Source of the DNA: Primulina eburnea
Lineage: Eukaryota > Streptophyta > Magnoliopsida > Lamiales > Gesneriaceae
Assembly: GCF_022965805.1 (NCBI RefSeq)
Contig: NC_133104.1
Span: 19,701,071 to 19,765,070 of the forward strand
Reading direction: 5' to 3'
Length of the DNA stretch: 64,000 bases
The notes below the pieces were generated by a model that was not told the DNA's origin, did no database searches, and saw nothing but the letters and a program-made list of their open reading frames with translations. Shown in pieces: positions 33,988-46,055 of this stretch; position 1 is the first letter of the stretch, and each line of letters opens with the position of its first letter. The position numbers were made by a program, and so were the translations under genes.

Positions 33988-36431
33988 TGGATTTGATCCA
34001 TACCGATGTGTGCGGTCCGCTTAGCATCACCACTAAGCATGGACATGCCTACTTCATCACCTTTACCGATGACTATTCGAGGTATGGGTATGTGTATTTG
34101 ATGAAATACAAGTCTGAAGCCTTTGAACGGTTCAAAGAATTCAGAAGTGAAGTAGAGAAACAATTGGGACGAAGCATCAAGACACTTCGATCGGATCGAG
34201 GTGGCGAGTACTTGAGTGGCGAGTTCCAAGAGTATCTAAGGGAGAATGGGATTCTCTCGCAGTGGACTCCGCCTGCTACACCGCAGTTGAATGGTGTATC
34301 GGAGCGTCGTAACCGGACCTTGATGGACATGGTTCGGTCTATGATGGGGTTCACGGAGTTGCCGCCATCCTTTTGGGGATATGCGCTTGAGACAGCGGCA
34401 CTGTTGTTGAACCATGTCCATACAAAAGCAGTTGATAAGACACCATATGAGATATGGATGGGTAAGCCACCCAAATATTCTTATTTTAGAATATGGGGGT
34501 GCCCTGCTTATGTGAAGCAGGTAGTGGGAGATAAATTGGATAGTCGATCCATTTTATGCTACTTTGTGGGATATCCAAGGAATTCAGCTGGATATTATTT
34601 CTATCATCCTCAAGAAACAAAAGTATTTGTTTCTAGGAATGCAACCTTTTTGGAAAAGGAATTTCTATTGGATAGAAAAGGCGAGATGATAGAACTCGGA
34701 GAGGTTCGAGAGACACCCACAGTTGTAGAACCCACACCCGAGAAGCCAAGTGAGGAGATACAAGTTCCTAGAAGAACCGAGAGAGTCTCGAGACCACCTG
34801 TGAGGTATGGTCTGCTTCTTGAAGAGGGCCATGATGAGCCTAACCTTGGATGTGATCCAAGGACTTTCAAGGAAGCGTTGTCGGATGCCGATTCATCCAA
34901 GTGGCTTGAAGCAATGGAATCTGAGATGAATTCCATGCATTCGAACCAAGTGTGGAATCTCGTGGATCCACCTGAGGGAATTGTTCCCATAGGGTGTAAA
35001 TGGATTTACAAGAGGAAACTTGGGGCGGATGGGAAGGTATTGACCTTCAAGGCGCGATTGGTAGCAAAAGGGTATACTCAAAGGCAAGGTGTTGACTATG
35101 AGGAAACCTTTTCTCCAGTTGCGATGTTCAAGTCCATTAGGATATTGCTAGCCATAGCTGCATGGTATGACTATGAGATATGGCAGATGGATGTTAAGAC
35201 AACCTTCCTTAATGGGGATATTAAGGAAGAAATTTACATGTCTCAACCTGAGGGTTTCACATCTATCGGAAGTGAGCATATGGTATGCAAACTTCAAAGA
35301 TCTATTTATGGTCTTAAGCAGGCATCGAGGAGTTGGAACCTCATATTCGATAGTACAATCAAAGAGTTTGGTTTTACTAAGAATCCTGAGGAACCCTGTG
35401 TGTATAAGAAGGTCAGTGGGAGTGCTGTGACATTCCTAGTTCTTTATGTTGATGACATTCTACTCATTGGGAATGATGTAGGAATGTTGCAATTAACTAA
35501 GATATGGTTAGCATGTAAGTTCTCAATGCAGGACTTGGGTGAAGCATCTTTTGTATTGGGAATACAGATCTATAGAGATAGATCAAAAAGATTGCTTGGT
35601 CTCACCCAGTCCACATACATTGATACCATCGTGAAGCGGTTCTCGATGGATGAGTCCAAGAGAGGACATCTACCAATGTGTCATGGCGTGTCCCTATCCA
35701 AGTCTATGTCTCCCAAGACTGATGCAGAGATAGCGGCGATGACACGAATTCCGTATGCTTCAGCCATTGGTAGTATCATGTATGGGATGATATCTACACG
35801 TCCTGACGTGGCATTTGCACTAAGTGTAGTGAGTAGATATCAATCCAACCCCGGTCTTCCACACTGGAAAGCTGTGAAAGACATCCTCAAGTATTTTAGA
35901 AGGACCAATAAGTTGTTCTTGGTCTATGGGGGTGGAGAACTGAAATTGGAAGGCTATACCGACTCTAGCTTCCAAAGCGATGTTGATGACTCGAAGTCAA
36001 CCTCCGGATTCATATTCATGCTCAATGGTGGTGCTGTCTCTAGGAAGAGTTCCAAGCAAGACAGTACTGCGGATTCCACCACTGAGGCAGAATACATTGC
36101 TGCATCGGCTGCAGCAAAGGAGGCTGTTTGGATTAGGAATTTCGTCCAAGAGTTGGGCGTCATTCCAAATGGAGTTGCTCCTATCCCGGTGATGTGCGAC
36201 AACACGGGAGCCATAGCTCAGGCGAAGGAGCCAAGGTCTCATCAGAAGTCCAAACACGTACTGAGAAAGTACCACATCCTCAGAGAGATCGTGGAAAGAG
36301 GAGATGTCGTGATTGACAAAGTCGGCTCCGCAGATAATGTTGCTGATCCACTAACTAAGCCTTTACCAGGACCATCATTCGAGAAGCATCGCGAATCAAT
36401 GGGTCTAAAGAGTATAGGTAGTTGGCTCTAG
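33988..36431 (+). CDS. pol: C1 integrase-RT-RNase H part of copia polyprotein
   Basis: Open from D1 to the stop ending at 36431; the frame extends upstream into D1, but coding sequence proper starts at 33988. Residue numbers here count from 33975. Integrase core: HTDVCGP near 10, RSDRGGEY near 73, GVSERRNRT near 110, giving the D-D-E triad. RT: KWIYKRKL near 340, MDVKTTFLNG, and catalytic YVDD at 491-494. RNase [13 protein letters not shown] near 700 and the ADPLTK region near the C-terminus. This order is that of a Ty1/copia pol, which copies element RNA in cytoplasmic particles and inserts the cDNA in the nucleus. No internal stop or frameshift is visible. Confidence 0.92.
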
Positions 36432-36433
36432 TG

Positions 36434-36445
36434 CAAGTGGGAGAT
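36434..36445 (+). other. Polypurine tract of C1
   Basis: CAAGTGGGAGAT directly precedes the TGTTAGAG start of the 3' LTR. The same tract lies at 55956-55967 in C2. Confidence 0.82.
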
Positions 36446-38506
36446 TGTTAGAGTAGGTGCACGTCGAGCCAAGTGTTGGCCGACTGTTCACGATGAAACT
36501 CTTTGTATAAACGATCTTTATTTTAATAATATTTGAATTTATTAATTTGGCGCATCTTTATCTTTATACCCATGCTAGCTGCATAGATAAAGCCCTTGAA
36601 TATACAAATAGTAGAAAGAATATGAGATGCTCATATGATGAGTATCATGAAACTCATATTTGTAATACTGTATATTCTAAACCGTTCCTAGTCGATTCAG
36701 CCGCCACTAAGAAGGATAAAGGCCGCTCGAGTTAGAGACTAGTATCTGCGATGTGAGTACCATGTTTCATTGGTAGGGGACATTGTGATGTCCGAGCATG
36801 CAGATAGGTGCTCCTGGTAGAGTGCACTGAACAACCCTCCATAAAAGGACTTTCCAAGTGGTTCTCACTTATCGAGTGGAAAAGTCCTGGTTTATGGTTG
36901 TACACCATTAGTCCTTATGACCCGGGACAACATTGAGACTCTATATGCTAGCGTTTCACTTTTACTTGTTTACCGACTCTTATGGGGTCATTAGGTGGCA
37001 AGATTGGGTGTTACGGCGAAACATATAGGAGTCGATGCATTGTAGTCGGGGATTCACCGCTTACCTACGGGTATGGATATCCTATGTGTTTTTCATGTAT
37101 GTGTGGGTTGAAATCTCTGATCAGAGTATGGTGGTAATTATGAAAGGGGTTTCATAGATTACACCATCGATGCAACCACGACATGACACATAGTATCGAT
37201 TCATTGACAACTCTCGATAGACCAATAGTTGTCGAATCGGTCGGGATATATGAGTTGAAGGGACCGTACTGTACGCTAACCATAATTGAATGGTTCTAGC
37301 AGGCACTATCATGTGATACCTAGGGAATCACGTAAGCGATGCTGCTAGGCGTTTAACGTGATTGGTTGGGTACTATCAGACTTGAGTTCTGACGTTCTTA
37401 CTATCAAGGAGTTGATAAGTAAGAATGGAGCAATTGGGGTATGCTCGAATAAGGACATGTTTAGTCCGAATCACATAGAGATGTGAACCCACGGCTAGTT
37501 GTATCAATGAACCATTGAGGGCCACACAAATACTTGCTTAGTAAATCCCGAAGAGAAGTAAAATAGTTCAATGTGTTGAACGGCTTATAAAAGTGTTTAT
37601 AAACGTAAAGAAAATTAGAAGTATGACTTCTATGAGAGATATAAATTTTAATTTATGGAAGTGTTCCTAAGATTAAAATTTGGCCAAGTAAATAATGTAG
37701 TTGAAAATTGTGATTTTCATAAACATTATTGTGGACTAAATTAAATTAATTCAAGTGTTGAATTAATTAAACACTAGTGGACCTAGTAGAGTCTAAATAA
37801 TTAAATTAATTCAAGTGTTGAATTAATTAAATAATATTGAGTCTTGTAGAGCTCAATTTAAATAATTATTTAACTAGTGGGACTTGATTAAAATCAAGTA
37901 ATATTTAATTAATCTCAAATGTGTTTGAGATAATAAAATTTAGTCTATGGTTTTTAATGTGTTAAAAACCATATAATATATGTGAGACATGCTAGGGTTT
38001 GCATGTTTGGGAGGTGAAAGGTTGTTGATTACTTTTTATTAAAAAATTCCAAAAGCATGCAACTTTTGAGAGACAACTTTACACAACAACCTAGGCTAGT
38101 CTCCCACACTCATCTCTCACTTCACTTGGCCGAATTTTTGGGGTGGTTTTCTCTCTCATTTTTCAAGTTTTTGTTCTTCATTTTGGAGAGCAAAAATCAT
38201 TCTCTTTGAAAAATCCTCAAGTTTTTCTAGTGCAAAACTTGAGGGGATTTACCTTGTTAAGTGGTGGGCTTGATTTTTGGAGGAAGGAAGCTTGTAGACT
38301 TATCTTGCCAAGAAGAGCTTAGTTGCTTGCAACTAAGTTGGAGCCATCATCAACTTCTTGAAGTTGATAGGTAAAAATTCTAAAACATCCTATGTATGTT
38401 TTGTTTTGTAAATATTGCATGAAAACCAAGGTGGCCGAAATTTGTATGTTTTTCGAAAATTTATGCTTCCGTTGTGTTTCCGGCTACCGTAACCGGTCCG
38501 CTTTCA
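36446..38506 (+). repeat. Element C1 3' LTR (2061 bp)
   Basis: Same length as 26995-29055, with about seven single-base differences. Followed by the second GCCTA target copy and the remainder of the broken b' unit. Confidence 0.95.
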
Positions 38507-38977
38507 GCCTAGGCCTAAGAAGAGGAGGGATTCTATTTTTGTTGTTGTGGATAGATTTTCTAAGATGGCACATTTTATAGCTTGTCCTAAAAGCGATGAT
38601 GCTTCAAACATTGCGGATTTGTTCTTTAGAGAAGTCGTTAGGTTGCATGGCATGCCTAGGACTATTGATTCTGGTCACAATGTTAAATTTTTGAGTTACT
38701 TTTGGAAGACTTTATGGGCTAAACTTGACACAAAATTGTTGTTTTCTACTACTTGTCATCCTCAAACGGATGGATAAACTGAAGTTGTCAATATAACTTT
38801 GGGAACACTTTTGCGTGCTATTCTTAAAAAGAACTTGGATTGACATTTCTATGGACTTTATTTTGGGGTTGTTGTGGATAGATTCTCTAAGATGGCACAT
38901 TTTATAGCTTGTCATAAAACCGATGATGCTTCAAACATTGCGGATTTGTTGTTTAGAGAAGTCGCTAGGTTGCATGG
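38507..38977 (+). repeat. Integrase-core array, block 4
   Basis: Rest of the b' unit broken by C1 (to 38841) and the first 136 bp of a 327-bp e unit, cut by element B at 38978. The b'-e order repeats that at 5697-6387 and 11078-13703. The array presumably continues beyond element B, outside the window. Confidence 0.92.
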
Positions 38978-40457
38978 TGTGGGGACCCGGGCTCTAATGC
39001 TTTTTCTTGGCATTAAATGGATCATTATTCTAAAACGTGGGTCAATTTTTCGCTTTTACATTTAATCAAATGTAATTAAACAAGCAACAATCTTTATTTC
39101 ATTTACAACATACAAACATAATATACATGTCGTATTCTGTATGTCCTCAACTAACCAGTATTAAAAGACAGTACATAATAAAAGACAACTACGGGTCCAT
39201 CTGCTACGCTCGAGATCTCCACGCTAACACGATCATCTCTGTCTCGACCCAAATCCTGCCCCACCTGTTGTTATGCACACATACAGACATAACAACAGCC
39301 GGAAAACCGGTGAGAACAAATCCCAGTATAAACATGTATACATGCAGTAAAACAATCTAAAACATGAAACATGTTAATATGAATGTCATGCATACATAAT
39401 CATGTAATACGAGTCTAATCATGTCTAGACGCGACTCGACTAGAACTCTAGGGATCCCGTTGTGAATAAGACGTCACGGTTTGTCACCTACGCTCCCAAT
39501 CGAGGTGCTGTATGTCTTATTCCTAGACTTCGGCCTGATCTGTATCCACGTCTACAAAGGGGCGGTGATCTTCCCCTAAGCTGAGATATCGCCGAACATC
39601 TAGAAGTCTGCCTGATCTCCAGACTGTCCTATCTTAATGCATGAATACAAAATCTGTAAACAAGCATAATCATTCTAATGCAATGCCACATGATCTGTAA
39701 ACAAAGCATAGCAAGATTTGTATACAAGTTCTATAAACAAATCTATAAACAATCATAATCATATCTAGATATAAACAATAAAACAAGTATGTGATTTTGG
39801 TTGGGAAACTCAAATGTGAGCTCATTTGAGTCGTGATTCCCCAAACAAAACATGTACTATACCTTTCTTGATCACTCGTTATCGATGTCGAGGTCTCGAT
39901 GTCGAAGTGAAGTGAAACAATCTGAAATGGAAATTTATAATAAATACACGATCAATTACTAACTCTAGTCAATACCTACACTATCAATAATCAATCTCGG
40001 TATAGACTTCGACGGCATAACGACGTAAATTCTCAATACCGGTCAATACACACCTCAATCCTCAATTATTCTCATTCATAATCCACCACAATATCAATCT
40101 AACACAACAATTATGCTCCAACTATTCATAAACCATGCTGAAATTCATAGGAATTGCATACGATATCATTTCTTCGTTCCGGTTTCAAATCTACAATCCT
40201 TGTAATCATAAGAACATATTTCTTTACTTAAATCATAATTCTCCCAACACATATGAATCAAAACATGCTGGAATTTGACAAAACATATACCCTTTTGAAG
40301 CCCTTGATACAAGGAGTTCAAAACCGAAATCGAAACTAAATTCGGATGGCTAAATCTTAAAATATCTTACCTCAAACCTTGAAGGAAACTTGAAGAATTC
40401 TAATAGATTCTCTCGATTCTCAGTTCTGAAACGATGAAAGGGTGAATCAGCACTAAG

Positions 40458-40465
40458 TATTTATA
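40458..40465 (-). promoter_or_regulatory. Putative TATA box of B 3' LTR
   Basis: Sense-strand TATAAATA, about 50 bp downstream of the GC-motif repeats, matching the layout in A and F LTRs. Confidence 0.55.
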
Positions 40466-40516
40466 CCTCAGGCCATGTGTCAACATAAGAACAAAGGTGG
40501 ATTTCTCGGAAGTATG

Positions 40517-40552
40517 ACCGCGGGTGCGGTAACGCTAGGAGCGCGGGTGCGC
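40517..40552 (-). repeat. GC-motif cluster of B LTR, part interrupted by C2
   Basis: Two motif copies (40517-40530 and a GCGCACCCGCGC variant at 40541-40552) end at the C2 insertion point. Five more lie beyond C2 at 58149-58280. Confidence 0.82.
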
Positions 40553-40556
40553 TATG
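40552..40556. other. Target-site duplication of C2 (left copy)
   Basis: CTATG is repeated at 58110-58114, right after the C2 3' LTR end. Confidence 0.92.
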
Positions 40557-42698
40557 TGTTAGAGTAGGTGCCCGTCGAGCCAAGTGTTGGCCGAGTGTTC
40601 ACAATGAAACTCTATGTATAAGCAATCTTTATTTTAATAATATTTGAAATTATTATTTTGGCGAATCTTTATCTGTATACCCATGCTAGCTGCATAGATA
40701 AAGCCCTTGAATATACAAATAGTAGAAAGAATATGAGATGCTCATATGATGAGTATCATGAAACTCATATTTGTAATACTGTATATTCTAAACGGTTCCT
40801 AGTCGATTCAGCCGCCACTAAGAAGGATATAGGCCGCTCGAGTTAGAGACTAGTATCTGCAATGTGAGTACCATGTTTCATTGGTAGGGGACATTGTGAT
40901 GTCCGAACATGCAGATAGGTGCTCCTTGTAGAGTGCACTGAACAACCCTCCATAAAAGGACTTTCCAAGTGGTTCTCACTTATCGAGTGGAAAAGTCCTG
41001 GTTTATGGTTGTACAGAATTAGTCCTTATGACCCGGGACAACATTGAGACTCTATGTGCTAGAATTACACTTTGACTTGTTTACCGACTCTCATGGGGTC
41101 ATCAGGTGGCAAGGTTGGGTGTTCTGTCGAAACACATAGGAGTCGATGCATTGTAGTCGGGGATTCACCGCTTACCTTCGGGTATGGATATCCTATGTGT
41201 TATCATGTGTATGTAGATCGAAATCTCTGGCCAGAGTATGGTTGTAATTATGAAAGGTGTTTCATAGATTACACCATCGATGCAACTACGACATGACACA
41301 TAGTATCGATTCATTGACAACTCTCGATAAACCAATGGTTGTCGAATCGATCGGGATATATGAGTTGAAGGGACCGTACTGTACGCTAACCATAATTGAA
41401 TGGTTCTTGCAGGCACTATCATGTGATACCTAGGGAATCACGTAAGCGATACTGCTAGGCGTTTAACGTGATTGGTTGGGTACTATCAGACTTGAGTTCT
41501 GACGTTCTTACTATCAAGGAGTTGATAAGTAAGAATGGAGCAATTGGGGTATGCTCGAATAAGGACATGTTTAGTCCGAATCACATGGAGATGTGAACCC
41601 ACGGCTAGTTGTATCAATGAACCATTGAGGGCCACACAAGTGCTAGCTTTGTAAATCCCGATGAGAAGTAAAATAGTTCAATGTGTTGAACGGCTTATAA
41701 AGGAGTTTATAAGCGTAAGGAAAATTAGAAGTATGACTTCTATAAAGGAGAGAATAGTTCAAAGTGTTGAACGGCTTATAAATGTGTTTATAAGTGTAAA
41801 GAAAAATAGAAGTATGACTTCTATGAGAGAAATATAAATTTTAATTTATGGAAGTGTTCCTAGATTAAAATTTGTCCAAGTGACTAATGTTTTTGAAAAT
41901 TGTGATTTTCATGAACATTATTATGGACTAAATTAAATTAATTCAAGTGTTGAATTAATTAAACACTAGTGGGCCTAGTAGAGCCCAAATAATTAAATTA
42001 ATTCAAGTGTTGGATTAATTAAATAATATTGAGTCTAGTAGAGCTCAATTAAAATAATTATTTAACTAGTGGGACTTGGGTAAATTCAAGTAATGTTTAA
42101 TTAGTCTCAAATATGTTTGAGATAATTAAATTTAGTCCAAAGTTTTTAATTTGATTGAAAACTATATTATATGCATGCATGGGAGGTGAAGGGTTGGAGA
42201 TTACTTTTGAATAAAATAATGGCATGGCAAGCTACTTTTTGCCTTTTGCTTTTCTCACAACCAAGACAATGAATTAACTCATTCTCCTCCCTCCTCCAAG
42301 CATGATGGCCGAAACTTCCATCCAAATTCTCTCAAGTTTTTCTCTCCATTTTGTGTTCTTGATTTGTTTAAGAACACACACACTTCTCTTTGAAAAATCC
42401 TCATAATTTTCTAGTGCAAATTAAGAGGGGATTTACCTAGTTGGTGGTGGGCCTTATTTTGAAGGAAAGGGAGTTGGAGCTTGTAGATCTTCATGCCTTG
42501 AAGAGCTTTGTTGTTTGACAACAAAGTTGGAGCCATACAATCCATCTTTTAAAGATTGATAGGTAATCTTTCTTACATCCTATGTATGTTGTTTTAGTAA
42601 ATATTGCACAATTTCTTGGGGTGGCCGAAAATTTGATTAAAAATTCGAAAATTTTTGCTTCCGTTGCGCTTCCGGCCACCGTAACCGGTCCGCTTTCA
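40557..42698 (+). repeat. Element C2 5' LTR (2142 bp)
   Basis: Starts TGTTAGAGTAGG and ends CCGCTTTCA. It is about 80 bp longer than C1 LTRs, partly through a duplicated AAGTATGACTTCTAT segment near 41727-41824. It differs from 55968-58109 at about a dozen positions seen by eye. Confidence 0.93.
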
Positions 42699-42700
42699 AG

Positions 42701-42712
42701 TGGTATCCGAGC
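42701..42712 (+). other. Primer-binding site of element C2
   Basis: TGGTATCCGAGC two bases after the 5' LTR, identical to the C1 variant. Confidence 0.85.
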
Positions 42713-44506
42713 TTAGGTTACGGATTTTGTGTAATATTTACGTAATATTATGTTGAGATCGATTTCTAACCGCTTGAGAAATTTTTTGGTGCAAGATTTG
42801 ATAGGGCCGAAATTTTGAAGATAAACAAAAAAAAAATGTTTTTCGGGCAGCCCGAGGGGCTGCCCGAGGGGGCTGCCCGAATATTTCGGGCAGCTCGGGC
42901 TGCCCGAAATGTTACCTTTTTTAAATTAAAAAAAAAAATTTTTTGTTGTTGCCGGAATCCGGCGACGGAGCTCCGGCGACGGCGATGACGGCTAGGGTTT
43001 CCAAAAGTGTTTTGGTTAATCCAAGTGTCATGGGCCTTGAGATGTTGGGCCATTGGATGGCCAACATAATTTGTGAAATTTAAATGGGCCAAAGTATTTT
43101 TGGTGAAAAATGGTTTTTGGGCCCTTAAGTTTAAATTTACAATTGTTGCACATGTTTTCTCATAAAATAAATAATTGAAGTTGGACTTTAATTATTTATA
43201 GTAAATTGTGATTTACAAGAAATTCGATTATAAATAAATTAATTTGAAAGTAGACAAAGGTGTTTGTATACTTTGTTAATTTAATTTATAATTGTGGCGG
43301 TTAGTGATTGGATCAAGATATATAATATTGGATCAATTAATTATAGTGATAATTAATTGATGGTGTATGATATGTGATATTATGCATGAAGGATGATCAA
43401 AAGCCCAAGCCCAATTTGCTAGGTGTATGCTAGGATATTTGTGTTGTATGATTGTAATAATTATCAATTTAAAGTGGGCTTGGTTTATGGCCCGTTCCCA
43501 CCCCCCATGAGATGTATCCCTATGTGCCATGGATATTTAATTGTAAATATTAGAATAGGTGAAGATCAAGATTGGAAGATGGTGGCCTTGGTGATTATGA
43601 AGATCGAAGACATGTAATATTGGATGCTAATGTAATAATATAGTTGCATTGCATCCCGTGCATTTACCCTAGGATTGGACCTAGGCCCGTGTTTGGCTCA
43701 CACGGGCCATTAGTGTTGGGGCAATTGATCATCCTTGTACTGTTTTCTATTTATAATATATGCATGATATGTTATAAATAATGAGTATGTGCGTTATTAT
43801 TATTATAATAACAAAGTTGCATGAATCCGGCAAACATACGATCAAACATGGCGAGCTTTTAAAATAAAATTAATGATGAGACCTTTCAAAATTAAAAACC
43901 CTCATTTTGAATAAGATTCAAAATTAATATCAAGCCCGAAAAGGGGAATTATAAATTTGTTTATAATTTCCTTGTCTTCCATCGACAATGGGTGCATGAT
44001 GAACGCTACCCGTACTCGGGGCTCGGCTCATATTATTGGGGGGGCCCTGAGTGCCGGAAAGCTGTGACATCCATTGACATAGTGATGTGAACTACGTGGA
44101 ACTCCCATGATTTCGGCTCATATTATTGAGGCAACTCATGGCGACCGTCCATTAAGGTTCAACATCGATGGGTAAGGCTTGACACGTGAAGATGAACGAC
44201 GTCATATTATTGGGTCCTAATCAAACGTGAGACAAAAGTTTATGTAGAGGGTTGCATTGTGATGCAATTGGAAACTACCTTTTAGGAATTGTGATTGGCT
44301 GATATTATTCGGGATCACAATTCGCTAATTGGACCTTACGTACCTACTGAGGAAAGGAGTTTCCCGTTTTCACTAGAGGGTAGCGAAAGATGTCAAAACA
44401 GTGGGAGCAAATATTTATGAAGTAAAAGTCCAAACTTCATATCTTACTAAATATTTTAAAATAGTCATCAACATTTATCTGTTTTACTTTTCAGTACAAA
44501 TTGACA
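42713..44506 (+). other. C2 untranslated leader
   Basis: Homologous to the C1 leader, with no coding frame of note. It keeps the GGGCAGCCCG inverted repeats at 42842-42912 between A-rich runs. The word ATATTATT recurs at four separate places between 44028 and 44298 where C1 has other sequence. Confidence 0.7.
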
Positions 44507-45367
44507 ATGTCTTCGATGCGCAATTCGATATCTGTAATACTCGACAAACACATATTAACTGGACCTAATTACCTCACTTGGCTAAGAAATTTGAAAATAG
44601 TCTTAAATTCGGAAAGGGTAACATATACACTGACTCAGTCGCCCCCTGTTGAGGCCCCGACTGACTGCACTCCTGAGGAATTGCAGGCCTACGAGGAATG
44701 GTGTGACCATGACTTGATAGCCAGGTGTTATATGTTGACTTCTATGAACGATGAGCTACAGAGGCGTTTTGAGGGTGCAAAGAGTGCTTCTGACATTCAT
44801 TTGCATCTCAAAGAGCTCTTTGGTGAGCAAACACGACCTCTAAGGCATGCTACCGTCAAGGAGCTGATCACTTTGCGCATGCGAGATGGGACCTCGGTCC
44901 ATGAGCATGGCCTAAAGGTGATCGGGCTCGTGGACAAGCTCGTTGGCATGGATCTGATCTTGCCTTCGGAGTTGACCACCGACGTGTTGCTGTTATCACT
45001 GCCTAGCTCATTTGATCCTTTTGTGGTGAATTTCAACATGAACAAGATGGAACCGACCCTTGAGGAGTTGGTGAACATGCTTGTTACGTTTGAATCCACC
45101 ATCAAGAAAGAGAAGTTGGTTCTTTATGTGGGTTCTTCATCTGGTACGAAGATTGATCCACATGGGAAGGGAAAGAAGAGTTCTTTCCAACGTCCCGAGA
45201 AGAACGTGCCCTTGTTGAGGCAATCTCCGAACCCTGTTGAGGCAGCCAGACCAGTTAAGGCTGACAAGACTAATGATGTATGTCATCACTGCAAGAAGCC
45301 TGGACATTGGAGGCGTAATTGCAAAGAATATCTTGCCCAGAAGTGTTCTGGAAACGGTATGTTCTAA
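44507..45367 (+). CDS. gag: C2 copia Gag (stops shortly after the zinc knuckle)
   Basis: ATG at 44507 and open to 45367. Clearly homologous to C1 Gag (LTGPNYLTWLRNLK near the N-terminus), with the CCHC knuckle CHHCKKPGHWRRNC near residue 262. The frame stops before the protease, at a point where C1 reads on, so protease and everything downstream are separated from Gag. Gag alone could in principle still be made; expression is unknown. Confidence 0.85.
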   Translation: MSSMRNSISVILDKHILTGPNYLTWLRNLKIVLNSERVTYTLTQSPPVEAPTDCTPEELQAYEEWCDHDLIARCYMLTSMNDELQRRFEGAKSASDIHLHLKELFGEQTRPLRHATVKELITLRMRDGTSVHEHGLKVIGLVDKLVGMDLILPSELTTDVLLLSLPSSFDPFVVNFNMNKMEPTLEELVNMLVTFESTIKKEKLVLYVGSSSGTKIDPHGKGKKSSFQRPEKNVPLLRQSPNPVEAARPVKADKTNDVCHHCKKPGHWRRNCKEYLAQKCSGNGMF

Positions 45368-46055
45368 ATTTAAGTAAACATTTTAATTAACTCTACTTCT
45401 TGGGTATTAGATACCGGTTGTGACTCACATCTCTGTAATGGGTTACAGGTGATGGGAAGAAGTAGGAAGCTTAAGGAAGGTGTGACCTTCTTGAGGATGG
45501 GCAATGGAGCAAGAGTTGCTGCCAAGGCTATTAAGGATGTTTACTTATTGTTGAACAATGACTTTAAGTTAATTTTAAGAGATGTTTTGTTTGTACCTGT
45601 TTGGTGTAAAACATTGTTTCCATTTCTATTGTGATAAAAATGGATATTCTTGTTTATTTAGCAAAGGTGTTTGCAACATTTACAAGAATGAATGTTTAAT
45701 TGGTACTTGAGAACTTGAAAAACGATCTCTATAACTTAAAAGTAAAAGATATTCTACTAAATGTCCATTCAAAGGCAGATACCATATGAGATATGGATGG
45801 GTAAGCCTCCCAAATATTCTTATCTTAGAATATGGGGAGCCCTGCTTATGTGAAGCAGGTAAGTGGGAGATAAATTGGATTGTTGATCCATTTTATGTTA
45901 CTTTGTGGGATATCCAAGGAATTAAGTTGGATATCATTTCTATCATCCCCAAGAAACAAAAGTGTTTGTTTCTAGGAATGCAACCTTTTTGGAAAGGGAT
46001 TTTCTATTGGATAGAAAAAGGCAGATGATAGAACTCGAAGAAGTTCGAGAGAAAC
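45368..46055 (+). pseudogene. C2 protease and pre-integrase remnants
   Basis: Fragments in shifting frames match C1: the protease motif WVLDTG with DSH instead of GSH around 45400-45430, then GRSRKLKEG...MGNGARVAAKA at 45449-45634. Near 45770 homology jumps to the C1 region around 34440 (YEIWMGKPPKYSY). The integrase catalytic core present in C1 is therefore deleted. The region ends at the D2 insertion. Confidence 0.82.
46051..46055. other. Target-site duplication of D2 (left copy)
   Basis: GAAAC is repeated at 54262-54266. Confidence 0.9.

Larger units (their letters stand above)
26995..38506 (+). mobile_element. Element C1: full-length Ty1/copia retrotransposon
   Basis: 11,512 bp with 2061-bp LTRs (26995-29055 and 36446-38506), primer site 29058-29069, long leader, gag-pol frame 30879-36431 and polypurine tract 36434-36445. 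Domain order is Gag, protease, integrase, RT, RNase H; integrase before RT identifies Ty1/copia. The only gross lesion is solo LTR D1 at 32368-33982. The LTRs differ at about seven sites seen by eye, indicating a fairly recent insertion. C1 and C2 belong to one family. Confidence 0.95.
38978..40556 (-). repeat. Element B 3' LTR, first part
   Basis: Its TGTGGGGACCCGGG end matches 63262 onward in the 5' LTR. It is interrupted at 40556 by copia C2 inside the GC-motif cluster and continues at 58115. Intact length would be about 1841 bp. Confidence 0.92.
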
